Assembly: GCA_964409645.1 (NCBI GenBank) | Contig: CAYPEK010000066.1 | Location: 1 to 23,872, forward strand | Direction of reading: 5' to 3' | Length of the DNA: 23,872 nt | From: CAYPEK01 sp964409645 | Lineage (GTDB): Bacteria > UBP15 > UBA6099 | Shown: piece by piece, positions 7,624 through 15,900 of the stretch | How the letters are laid out: each line of letters starts with the position of its first letter | Numbering within the stretch: position 1 is the stretch's first letter | Made by a program: the position numbers and the translations under genes | The notes under the pieces: generated by a model | What the model was told of the DNA's origin: nothing | The model's input: the letters and a program-made list of their open reading frames with translations, nothing else | Database searches by the model: none

Positions 7624-8028
7624 ATGAATACGGGAAAGAAATGGATGCTTCTGTCTGTTGTCCTCGTGTTTATATGCGGGATATTCGCGGGGATACTCGT
7701 GGAACGCGAATTTCTCCATTCGCACTCCGACAGGGGTCACGGAAAAAAAGGGCATGACTCGACGGATTTCGTAGCGAAGAAGTTTGCGAAGGACCTTTCG
7801 CTGACTGTGGATCAGCAGAAAAAGGTCGAGGAGATTTTCAACAAGCACAAACCCGAATTCGAAGCGATCCGCAAGGATGTCAAAAGCAGGATGAAACCCA
7901 TTTTTGTTGAGATGGACAAAGAGATATTGAGCGTCCTCGACGAAGGGCAGAAAGCGAAGTTTAAGGAAATGATGAAGAAGAAGCGGGCGCAGGATAAGAA
8001 GAACGGCGACCCGCCTCCCCCGCGTTGA
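7624..8028 (+). CDS. Spy/CpxP-like periplasmic protein (metal-sensor / chaperone type)
   Basis: A 134-aa protein with an N-terminal membrane anchor or uncleaved signal (residues 7-26), then a His-rich patch (His32, 34, 39, 44). A helical domain carries the LTxxQ-type motif of the Spy/CpxP/CnrX fold (LSLTVDQQKKVEEIF) and a lysine-rich helical tail ending in Pro-Arg. Such proteins act as periplasmic chaperones or, as in CnrX-type systems, as metal sensors acting on an anti-sigma factor. The ATG at 7624 is preferred over an in-frame GTG at 7615 because AAGGA (7609-7613) is well spaced for the ATG. It follows the anti-sigma gene by 15 nt and is the last gene before the terminator. Confidence 0.8.
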   Translation: MNTGKKWMLLSVVLVFICGIFAGILVEREFLHSHSDRGHGKKGHDSTDFVAKKFAKDLSLTVDQQKKVEEIFNKHKPEFEAIRKDVKSRMKPIFVEMDKEILSVLDEGQKAKFKEMMKKKRAQDKKNGDPPPPR

Positions 8029-8065
8029 AAGGGCGGCAAAGCAATTTTTCAAAAACGTATCGGAC

Positions 8066-8103
8066 AAAACCGGGTGGCCATAATGAAACCGCCCGGTTTT
8101 TTT
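8066..8103 (+). terminator. Rho-independent terminator of the efflux/sigma operon
   Basis: AAAACCGGGTGG (8066-8077) pairs with CCGCCCGGTTTT (8089-8100) over twelve pairs including one G-U, with an 11-nt loop. The T-run continues to 8103. It lies 38 nt after the last gene of the seven-gene run and is the clearest terminator on this strand. Confidence 0.9.
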
Positions 8104-8121
8104 ATGCGTTTAATTGTTGTG

Positions 8122-8150
8122 TTGTGATAATACCTGACGGATGCTAAAAT
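8122..8150 (+). promoter_or_regulatory. Predicted promoter of the radical SAM gene
   Basis: TTGTGA (8122-8127) and TAAAAT (8145-8150) are separated by 17 nt, and a TGC extension precedes the -10 box. The site falls between the upstream terminator and the gene, as expected for an independent transcription unit. Confidence 0.5.
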
Positions 8151-8178
8151 TAGCGGCGGCATGAAATGAAGCGCGAGG

Positions 8179-8193
8179 GCCGGCGAGGCCGGC
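8179..8193 (+). promoter_or_regulatory. GC-rich hairpin over the ribosome-binding site of the radical SAM gene
   Basis: GCCGGC-GAG-GCCGGC is a perfect six-pair stem with a three-base loop, ending 6 nt before the ATG at 8200. The only Shine-Dalgarno-like bases near this start (GAGG, 8185-8188) lie in the loop and the first base of the descending arm, so folding could limit translation. Confidence 0.5.
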
Positions 8194-8199
8194 TGAAAA

Positions 8200-9606
8200 A
8201 TGAAAGTACTTCTCATACAACCGTTCGGGTCCGAGAGCAACAATAACTATCCGCCGCTTGGGATGATGTACGTTGCGTCGTACGTGCGCGCGAACTCGAA
8301 GCATGAGGTGCGGCTGATTGACCTGCGCGTAAACAAGACGCCGATCGGTGAATTTCTCGGGAGCATCTGGGACTGGGCGCCGGATGTGGTCGGCGTGACC
8401 GGAATGTCGATTGAGTGGTCCGGGATCAAGAGCGTGATCGAAGCGGTGCGCGGGTCTCTGGGCGAGAAGGCGAAAATAATCGTGGGCGGCCCGCACGCAT
8501 CATGTTTCCCGGAAATGATTCTCGAAAGAACGGATGCGGATTTCGTCGCTGTCGGTGAGGGCGAGAGGACGATGCTCTCGCTGCTCGAAGTTCTGGACAA
8601 GTACGGCGATCCCGGCGTGGTGAAGGGCATCATGTACCGCGGCCCGGGCGGGATCGTCAACACAGGGCCTTGCGAGCGGGTGGACAATCTCGACGACCTG
8701 CCGTTCCCGGCGTTCGACCTGCTCACGATCGAGGATTATTTTGTCAATCCGCATTTCCACACGAACCTGAACAAGTACAACCGCATCGCGCCGATATTCA
8801 CATCGCGCGGGTGCCCGTTCAAGTGCGGTTTCTGCTTCCACCCGATGGGATTTAAGTTCCGGCCGAGGTCGCCGAAGAACGTGCTGGCGGAGATCGAGCA
8901 GCTTGTCACGAAATACGGGATACAGGAGCTGCACATCGAGGACGACACGTTCAATTTCCAGCCCGCACGCGCGAAGGCGATCATGCGCGGTATCATCGAC
9001 CGCGGCCTCAAGCTGACGATCGCGTTCCCGAGCGGCGTGCGTGGCGACCTGCTCGACGACGAGCTGATCTCGCTCTTCATCAGGGCGGGCGTTTATCGCG
9101 TCCATTTCGGCATCGAGTCGGCGGCGGACCGCATTCAGGGGATCATCGGCAAAAAACTGGACTTCGCGAAACTCGAAAAATCACTCGACGCTTTCTCGAA
9201 GACGAAAGTTAGCACGCACGGTTTTTTCATGATGGGGTTCCCGACTGAGACCGAAGAGGAGATTATGCAGACGATCGACTTCGCCGCGAAATCGAAACTC
9301 GTCACGGCGAACTTCTCGCTCCTGCAGTTGTTCCCGGGCACGCCGTTCTCGAACACCTACCTCAAGGATACTCCCGCCGTGCGAGGCGACGATTTCTCAT
9401 TCAGTTACGACTGCGTGGCGACGAATTGCAGCGCGGTTTCGAGCGAATGCCTCAAGAAACTTCAGCAGACGGCGATGATCCGTTTCTATGCGAAGCCCGG
9501 CAGAGTATGGCGCATCTTCATAACGTCGCCGAATAAGAAGAACCTCTTCTTCCGCAATTTCGGATCGGTCTGGGGTCTCATCTTCAAGGGCAAAACTAAG
9601 TATTGA
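8200..9606 (+). CDS. B12-binding domain radical SAM protein
   Basis: A 468-aa protein with the two-domain class B layout. An N-terminal cobalamin-binding-like Rossmann domain spans about residues 1-140 (VLLIQPFGSESNN, then IIVGGPHASCFPE). The radical SAM barrel starts near 195. The iron-sulfur motif Cys205-x3-Cys209-x2-Cys212 (RGCPFKCGFC) is intact. Further conserved stretches are ELHIEDDTFNF, YRVHFGIESAADRI and FFMMGFPTETEEE. The C-terminal hundred residues are less conserved and basic. Members perform methylations, ring rearrangements and other radical chemistry on lipids, pigments and natural products; the substrate here is unknown. It stands alone on the plus strand, converging with the aminotransferase-reductase fusion 107 nt away. 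The His of the classic DxHxxG cobalamin-ligand motif is not evident. Confidence 0.92.
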   Translation: MKVLLIQPFGSESNNNYPPLGMMYVASYVRANSKHEVRLIDLRVNKTPIGEFLGSIWDWAPDVVGVTGMSIEWSGIKSVIEAVRGSLGEKAKIIVGGPHASCFPEMILERTDADFVAVGEGERTMLSLLEVLDKYGDPGVVKGIMYRGPGGIVNTGPCERVDNLDDLPFPAFDLLTIEDYFVNPHFHTNLNKYNRIAPIFTSRGCPFKCGFCFHPMGFKFRPRSPKNVLAEIEQLVTKYGIQELHIEDDTFNFQPARAKAIMRGIIDRGLKLTIAFPSGVRGDLLDDELISLFIRAGVYRVHFGIESAADRIQGIIGKKLDFAKLEKSLDAFSKTKVSTHGFFMMGFPTETEEEIMQTIDFAAKSKLVTANFSLLQLFPGTPFSNTYLKDTPAVRGDDFSFSYDCVATNCSAVSSECLKKLQQTAMIRFYAKPGRVWRIFITSPNKKNLFFRNFGSVWGLIFKGKTKY

Positions 9607-9671
9607 TGGTTTAGCGGCCGCCGTGGCTGAATTGTAAAAAATCACCACAAAGACACTAAGACGCACCTATG

Positions 9672-9705
9672 AAAAAGGCCGCGCTCCGGCGAACGTAGCC
9701 CGGAG
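9672..9705 (-). terminator. Possible terminator of the aminotransferase-reductase gene
   Basis: On the minus strand CTCCGG (9705-9700) pairs with CCGGAG (9689-9684) around a 10-nt loop. Seven bases later there is a run of five T (9676-9672). The gap between stem and T-run makes it a weak candidate. Confidence 0.3.
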
Positions 9706-9713
9706 GGCATCTA

Positions 9714-12700
9714 TTACTTCGATTTCTTCTTGATGTTCTCCGCCTCTTCGCGAGTCAGCTTCATGTTGTTTCGGTATTTGATCGCGGCGATGCCGAATCC
9801 GAGGATGTTGCCCGTCTCCCAGATTTTGACGACCTGCTGCTTGGTGATCGTGCCGAAGCTGAAGTTCTCCGCCATGTTCATCATGGTGAGGATGAACGTC
9901 TCCGCCATGCAGCCGAGTGTCGCGCCCGCCGCGAGCCCCGGTATGCCGAGGTCGATGTACTCGGGCAGGTGGCCGACGCCGCCCTGAATGGCAAGCACAT
10001 CCGGCCGCTTGTCGTAAATCTCGAGCGACACGCTGGGCGGCAGGCTTGCGTCGTTGACGATCGCGCCCGGCTTTATCCAGTTCACGTCGATGATCGAGGT
10101 GTCCGCGCTGACCGCCGACACGATCAGGTCCGCGCTCGGCAGATGCTTCTTGATGTCGGTTGTCGGAATCAGGTACGGGTCCGTGCCGTGTTTGAGCGCG
10201 ACCGCCTGCAGAACTTTCTCGCCGATGTCGGAGTCAGGTCTGCGGAAAAATATCGATTTGATGAGGTTTGCGATTTTCTGTTCCTTGCCTTTGTACGTCG
10301 CCTCGATGTGGTCGTTGATTTTCTGCTCGTTGAATCTGAACTCGGACGACATGAACGCGGAGTAGGGGAGAACGAGGTCGGCGGTGATTGCGGCGGACAG
10401 TCCCTTGAGTTTGTCCGGCGGCGTAGTGCGGAGGATGTCCACCGTGTCCGAGTAAATCTGCGCTGCGACGCGGCGCAGCTCGGATTCGGCGTCCTTTTTC
10501 TCGCGGCCGATCAGAATAAGATGCGGAATGTCCTCCGAAAGCAGGCTGGCGGTGACGCTGCCGATGTTGCCCGCGGCGCCGACCACCGCGCCGACGCACT
10601 TGTTGAGGTTCAGCCCCATGTATCCGGCGGCCTTGAGCACGCTCTGCCACACGAGCGCCGAGGTATATGAGTTGCCGCTGGTGATGTTGATGAACGTGTC
10701 GTCGAGGTCGGTTCCGTTGTGGGTGATGATGGAGGTGAACGCGCCGAGTCCGCAGATCTGCGCGCCGAGGCTGGTGCCGAGATCGACCGCCTTCTGGACG
10801 CCGTCGATGAGCTGGCGAGGGTTGCTGCGGCGCAACTCAACCATCTGCTGCGTGGTGTAGAGGAATCCGATGAAGAATGCGCGGACGCGGTCGCCGGTGC
10901 GCGGCGATTTTACGTCCACCGCGCGGAAGACGAAGCTTTCGAGCAGCGGGACGAGCGTGTCCCAGAAGCGCTCGCGTTCGGAGCGGCCGGTCTCGGGGTC
11001 CTTCACGCCGGAGAAATTCTGCAGCGAGGGGTCGAACTCCTCAACGACCTGCCGGATGTCGAGCGGGTGGATGAGGAACGCCATGCGACGCGCCTCGTCG
11101 AATTCCGGGTTGTGCTTCTGGATGCGTGTATCGACGTGCCGGTAGTCCTGAATCTCGTGGTTCGAGCCGGGCGTTTCGCGGCCGACAACGAACTTTGTGA
11201 ACTCGTAGCCGTTGCAACGGCGGATTATCTCGCAGGCACGGCGCAGCGCGGCCACCACGCGGTCGATCTCTTCCTTTTCGATGAAAGCCGACGGCTCGAT
11301 GCGGATGATGTTCGACGGCGATTTCGAGACGAGCGAATTGAGCGGCGGCGCGGTGCGGATGCGGTGCTCGTGGAACATGTAGCCCGCGAGTACCGAGCCG
11401 AGCACGCCCTGAGCGCCGAGGCGCGAGAACGTGAGAGAGCGGTTGTCGTTCTGCGTCGTGAACTCGAGGCCGATCATCAGGCCGCGGCCGCGCACGTCTT
11501 TCACAACGTCAGGGTATTCGCGCTGGAGGCGGCGCAGGGCGGCGATGAAGTAGCGGCCCTTTTCGCCGGCGCTGCGGATGAGGCGGCGGTTGTCTCGCGT
11601 GAGCAACTCAAGCGCTTTCAGCCCGACGAGAGACGATACGGCGTCCTCGGCGAACGTTGACGTGTGCAGAAGTCCGAAGCGCGGGTCGTGGATCGCCTCG
11701 CGGACCATCATCGCGCCGATCTTGTGCGTGCCGCCGCCGAGCGATTTCGACAGAAGCACGTAGTCCACGGCGTCGTAGTTGATCTTATAATGTTCGAGGG
11801 CGAACAGGCGGCCGGTGCGGCCCATGCCCGTCTGTATCTCGTCCATTATCCACTCGAATTTGTATTTCTCGCGCAGGCGGGCGATGCCGGAGATGTAGCC
11901 CGCGTCCGCCACGCGGATGCCGCCTTCGCCCTGAATCGGCTCGACGATGAATGCCGCGACGTTCGGGTGGCGTTCCTCGACGATGTTGATTCTTCCGTCC
12001 GACACCACGAGCCGCTTGATCGTGAAGTAGCAGTCCTTGAGTGTGCGTTCGAGCTCGCCGAGGTTGTTGAACTCGACGAACCGGACGTCGATTCCGCTTA
12101 GGCGGGAGAACGCCTCGCGGTAGAGTGGGTTGCCGGTGATGCGGAGCGCGCCCGTCGTCTTGCCGTGGAATGAGCGTTCCGCGCAGATCACTATCGGCGG
12201 GATCTGCTCGAGCATTCGCGTCTGGAAAATGATGTCGCCCTGCAGTGCGTCGAAACCCTTCTCGCGGTATTCCTTCGGCAGCTTTACCGTGCTGTGCATG
12301 CGGTAGTATTGCTTCGTCTCATTAAAGTTGCGGAAGAGCGACTTGCCGATCCCGAGGAACCGGTTCATGCGGTTAAGTTCAGCGTGCTTGAGCGCGCACT
12401 CGACCGCCTCCGCGCCGGAGTTGGTGAAGAACGTAATGCGCTTCTCCTTGCCGGGGTAGAGCGCCGAGAGGCGTTCCGCGAGCCGGCCCGCTGCCTCGCG
12501 CACCGAGCCTTGCGCGTGCATGGGCGTCCCTGACGAGATGCAGTTAAGGATCGTCTCGTTGATCTCGGGGTTGTTGTGGCCGAGCATCGTCGCGCCGAAG
12601 CCGCCCGCGAGGTCGAGCACGCCGATCTCTTCGCCCTTGCCGTTTTTGTAGTAGAGGTAGTCGCCTTCGCCGCGCGTGATCTCGACGTCGAGCTTGAGCG

Positions 12701-12764
12701 CCTGAAGGAGTTCGGCCATTGTCGGCCTGATATATTCACCGTACTTATTGTTGACGTCTGTCAT
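9714..12764 (-). CDS. Fusion of class III PLP aminotransferase with acyl-ACP-reductase-like domain
   Basis: A 1016-aa, apparently intact two-domain protein. Residues about 1-515 are a class III (ornithine/acetylornithine-type) aminotransferase: FFTNSGAEAVECAL (112-125), SFHGKTTGALRITGNP (198-213), DEIQTGMGRTG (308-318) and the PLP lysine Lys340 in LSKSLGGG. Residues about 560-1000 resemble the long-chain acyl-ACP reductase that makes fatty aldehydes in cyanobacteria. They contain GLGAFTSII (672-680), a GxxGxxG loop (Gly729, 732, 735) and Cys952 in GCMAETF, aligning by eye with the acyl-accepting cysteine of that family. An extra segment of about 90 residues (775-865) interrupts this domain. 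The ATG at 12764 has AAGGA seven bases upstream; the frame stays open to 12905, but that part is GC-rich leader. Inferred activity: acyl thioester to aldehyde to primary amine. The separate family calls are firmer than the combined reaction. Confidence 0.85.
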   Translation of the reverse strand: MTDVNNKYGEYIRPTMAELLQALKLDVEITRGEGDYLYYKNGKGEEIGVLDLAGGFGATMLGHNNPEINETILNCISSGTPMHAQGSVREAAGRLAERLSALYPGKEKRITFFTNSGAEAVECALKHAELNRMNRFLGIGKSLFRNFNETKQYYRMHSTVKLPKEYREKGFDALQGDIIFQTRMLEQIPPIVICAERSFHGKTTGALRITGNPLYREAFSRLSGIDVRFVEFNNLGELERTLKDCYFTIKRLVVSDGRINIVEERHPNVAAFIVEPIQGEGGIRVADAGYISGIARLREKYKFEWIMDEIQTGMGRTGRLFALEHYKINYDAVDYVLLSKSLGGGTHKIGAMMVREAIHDPRFGLLHTSTFAEDAVSSLVGLKALELLTRDNRRLIRSAGEKGRYFIAALRRLQREYPDVVKDVRGRGLMIGLEFTTQNDNRSLTFSRLGAQGVLGSVLAGYMFHEHRIRTAPPLNSLVSKSPSNIIRIEPSAFIEKEEIDRVVAALRRACEIIRRCNGYEFTKFVVGRETPGSNHEIQDYRHVDTRIQKHNPEFDEARRMAFLIHPLDIRQVVEEFDPSLQNFSGVKDPETGRSERERFWDTLVPLLESFVFRAVDVKSPRTGDRVRAFFIGFLYTTQQMVELRRSNPRQLIDGVQKAVDLGTSLGAQICGLGAFTSIITHNGTDLDDTFINITSGNSYTSALVWQSVLKAAGYMGLNLNKCVGAVVGAAGNIGSVTASLLSEDIPHLILIGREKKDAESELRRVAAQIYSDTVDILRTTPPDKLKGLSAAITADLVLPYSAFMSSEFRFNEQKINDHIEATYKGKEQKIANLIKSIFFRRPDSDIGEKVLQAVALKHGTDPYLIPTTDIKKHLPSADLIVSAVSADTSIIDVNWIKPGAIVNDASLPPSVSLEIYDKRPDVLAIQGGVGHLPEYIDLGIPGLAAGATLGCMAETFILTMMNMAENFSFGTITKQQVVKIWETGNILGFGIAAIKYRNNMKLTREEAENIKKKSK

Positions 12765-12798
12765 TATAATTCCTTTCAGAACCAGTCGATTTTGCTCC

Positions 12799-12845
12799 GC
12801 ACGGAACCGGCCGTTCCGCGCGCGGGTCCGCCCGCCGCGACCCGC
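12799..12845 (-). promoter_or_regulatory. Two abutting GC hairpins in the leader of the fusion gene
   Basis: On the minus strand GCGGGTC (12845-12839) pairs with GACCCGC (12828-12822), seven pairs. Immediately after, GCGCGGAAC (12821-12813) pairs with GTTCCGTGC (12807-12799), nine pairs with one G-U and a 5-nt loop. No T-run follows, so they are not a simple terminator. They lie between the predicted promoter and the ribosome-binding site. Confidence 0.5.
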
Positions 12846-12887
12846 CCCCGATACCGCTCCGCTCACCCAACGGGACAAACCTTCAAT

Positions 12888-12896
12888 ATCATAGCA
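12888..12896 (-). promoter_or_regulatory. Possible extended -10 promoter of the fusion gene
   Basis: On the minus strand TGC directly precedes TATGAT (12893-12888), an extended -10 element with five of six matches. There is no convincing -35 box. Transcription would start near 12881, giving a leader of about 117 nt. Confidence 0.35.
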
Positions 12897-12992
12897 CTGT
12901 TCCAAACCGGTTCACAGTATGCGAAAACCAAGAAAAAATAATCAGCAGGGATAGCGTGAATCTTCAAATAGTTCTCGAATGAAACTGCCGTT

Positions 12993-15900
12993 TCAGAAAG
13001 TTGCTTTGAGGGTGCCTTCGATGAGGTTGCCGGAGTAGTTGTTTTTGCTTTCGAGGGAGTTTTTGTAGCTCGAATAGCGGTATGAGAGGTTGAATGTCAC
13101 GATTTTTGAGAGCTGGTTTTCGGTGCCGAGTTCGAGAAGGCTGTTCTTATCGGATGTGGTGCCGGTGCGGGCGATGTTCTGGAACTGGAACCACTGATTG
13201 CTTGTCGTCATCTTGCGGGTGACGCGTGTCTTGAGCGTCCCGGTGCTGTAGCTGGACGCGATGGACGAGTATTTGTCCTTCTGGTATGTTGCCATATAGC
13301 TCCAGATTTGGCTGGGGTCGTATCCGAGCGCGACGTTCCAGTTGTCCGTTGTGGATTTAGTGGTCTGTGATACGCTTCTCGTATCAACGATTGTGTCCTG
13401 CAGTGTGAGCACTGCGTGATACGGCCTGCCGGGCGGCCTGTATTCGAACTCGTATCTCTTGCTTGTGTTGTTTGTGGATGAGGTGTCGCCGACGTATGTT
13501 TCGGATACGGTGAGCGACGGCAGGAACGAGAATGATTTCGTTACGACGAGGCCAGTCGAGTACATTGACGTTTTTGTGCCCGTGGAGGGGCCGTTGATGC
13601 TCGGCGAGTCCTGCTGCGTGAACGATACCTGCACCGATTTGAAGCGGGAGAACGGCTGGGTGGAGAGCGCGATGCGCGAGCGATTGACGGAGCGCGGGGC
13701 GACGGTGGGGCGGGTATCGCTTGTGTTCTGTTCGTCCACGTCGGCGGCGATCATCAGCAGCGGTATCGGTGTCCAGTTCATGCCGAGCTGGCTCGATTTG
13801 TTAGTGGATGTGTAAGCGGTGCGTATGTTCGCCGTGTCAACGGCGTTGTAGGTTAACATGCTCGTGAGCATGAGTTTTTTCGAGGGCTGGTAGTTGAAGC
13901 CGAGCGTGCGCGCGAGCGTGTCGGTCTGCGACTGCGTGGCGGTGTTGTCCTTGTGGTCCGATTTCGAGTATCCGAATGTGAGGTCGGCTTTTTTGAGCTT
14001 AGGGACAGGCATTCCAAGATTGAGCGCGATTTTGTTTTCGTCGCTCGATGTCTGCGCCGGGTTGTAGTCGTCTGAGTTGTTGCGCGTGTTGTATGTGAGG
14101 CTGAAATTAGTTATGGCTTTCGATGCGAATGAGAGTGCGTAGTCGGCTGATTTGCTGGTCCGTTTGTGAGTTTCCGCGATGTCGGCTGCGTTATCGACGT
14201 TGAGCCATCCGGCGCTGAAGTTGATATTGCTTGCGATCTTGTGCTGTATCGAGTAATTAAGGCGGCGGGTTTCGAGGGTATTGCTGCCGCCGATCGGCGT
14301 GAACAGCGTGTCGCCCGTGACGAGGTTGAGTTTAGCTTGCGTTTTGTCACCGATGTACGCTGCGGCGAACGAGTTGCGGCTGCCGTTGACGAGTCCGGAT
14401 ACGCCGCTCGGACTGTACTGGTAGTCGGCGATGATCTGGGTTCCGGAGGGGATGAGCACGGAGAAGATGATCTGCCCCCGGCTGTAATCCACGGTGTATT
14501 TAGTGTTGCTGACAACGCCCTCGGAGGACAGCCGGTCGTCGAAATAGACGACGAGCGATCCCTGCGAGACGTCGATGTTTGCAAGCTGGAACGTGCAGGA
14601 TTTGAGGTTGTCGATGTTTGCGCAGTTGAGCTCGGAGGAGAGGATTGCCACGGTCTCGTTGATGACGGGGATGGTCTGTCCTGCGATGTCGGCGTTGCTT
14701 GTGGCGCGCTCGTACTGTATGGTGGTCTGTTTGTCCGGCTCGTACTTCAGGCGGAAATCGTCCACTGTGTGCTGGTATTGCGAAGCGAGCGAACTGATGT
14801 CGGGATACCGCCAGTAGGAGATTTTGACGTAAACGTTGATCGGTATGGGCGTTGTGAACGAAATCTGATTTTGCTTTTCGTCAATTGTGTAATCGACACC
14901 GGCCTGCATGGGGGCGAGGTCGCAGGAGGTGAGGGCCTCGTCATTGCATTCGTAGAGCTGTTCGGAGCCGGTGTAGATGGTCTGGTTCGCGGGGTATCCG
15001 AACGCGCCGGTGTTGTCGAGGCCTAGTAGTTCGTTGTCGATGTATTCGATTACCGAGTCCTGCGGATAGTAGGTGTAGCTGACGGTGAACGTGTCGGTGG
15101 AGGCGGGCGCGGAGGGAAGCATGAATTTACCCTCTGCGTAGTTGCCGTAGATGCAGTATATGCCGCTTGTTCCGATCAGGTTGTAGTCGTTGTTGGGTTC
15201 GAGGGGCACGAGGGAGCCGTTTTTGAAGATGGATTCGGTTCCGTTCAGGTAGCTGCTGCGGACGATGAACGGGTGGTTGACCTTGATACAGGATGCAGTG
15301 GGCGAGCAGTTGCTGTTGCACGTTGTGGCGACGGCGGTTTCGCCCTCGACGGATTCCGTGAGCTGCTGGGCCTGCCTGTTGGCGTCCTGCGCGAGGTGGG
15401 AGAACCCATAAGAAAATTTTTCATTTTTCGACTGTGAGTCGGCGGCGAACGCGAAAATCTGGCCCTCGCTAAGGTTGCCGGTAAGCCGTTGCTCATAAGT
15501 GACAAGCACGTAATCGTTCGGGCCGAGGATGCTGTTGAACGTGATCTCTCCCGAGAAGGCGTCGAGCACGTAATCCGACGACGAAACGGGCACGTTGTTG
15601 ATCTGCACATTGATCGATTCCGGCACGAGGTCGTTTGCGTTGAGGTCGTACGGCCCCTTGATGTTGCGGCCGGTGAAACTGATTGATTTCGCCTGACTTT
15701 TCGAGTTGGATGTGACTGCGGAAATTTTGGTGCGTTTTGTCTTGTAGTCGAACTGGATGCCGGTGATGTCTTTCGAGAAAGCGGCGAGCGTGCCGCCTTC
15801 GACCGCCGCGCTGAAGTCGCCGTACGTCGCTCCGTATTTGCCGCGTTCGAGCTGGAACTTCATCTCGCGTTCCTGATGCGGCATCTCGTAGAACGAACCG

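Noticed and set aside
10719..11660. 313-codon plus-strand frame inside the fusion gene
   Set aside because: It is antisense to the aminotransferase and linker; its Ala/Val/Asp/Arg-rich product has no recognisable motif.
12765..12905. 47-residue N-terminal extension of the fusion protein
   Set aside because: The extension is translated from GC-rich hairpin sequence, has no ribosome-binding site and would begin at the predicted promoter; the ATG at 12764 has a good site.
12979..12994. TGAAAC-TGCC-GTTTCA hairpin as terminator of the giant barrel-protein gene
   Set aside because: The stem is only six pairs, overlaps the stop codon and has no T-run after it.
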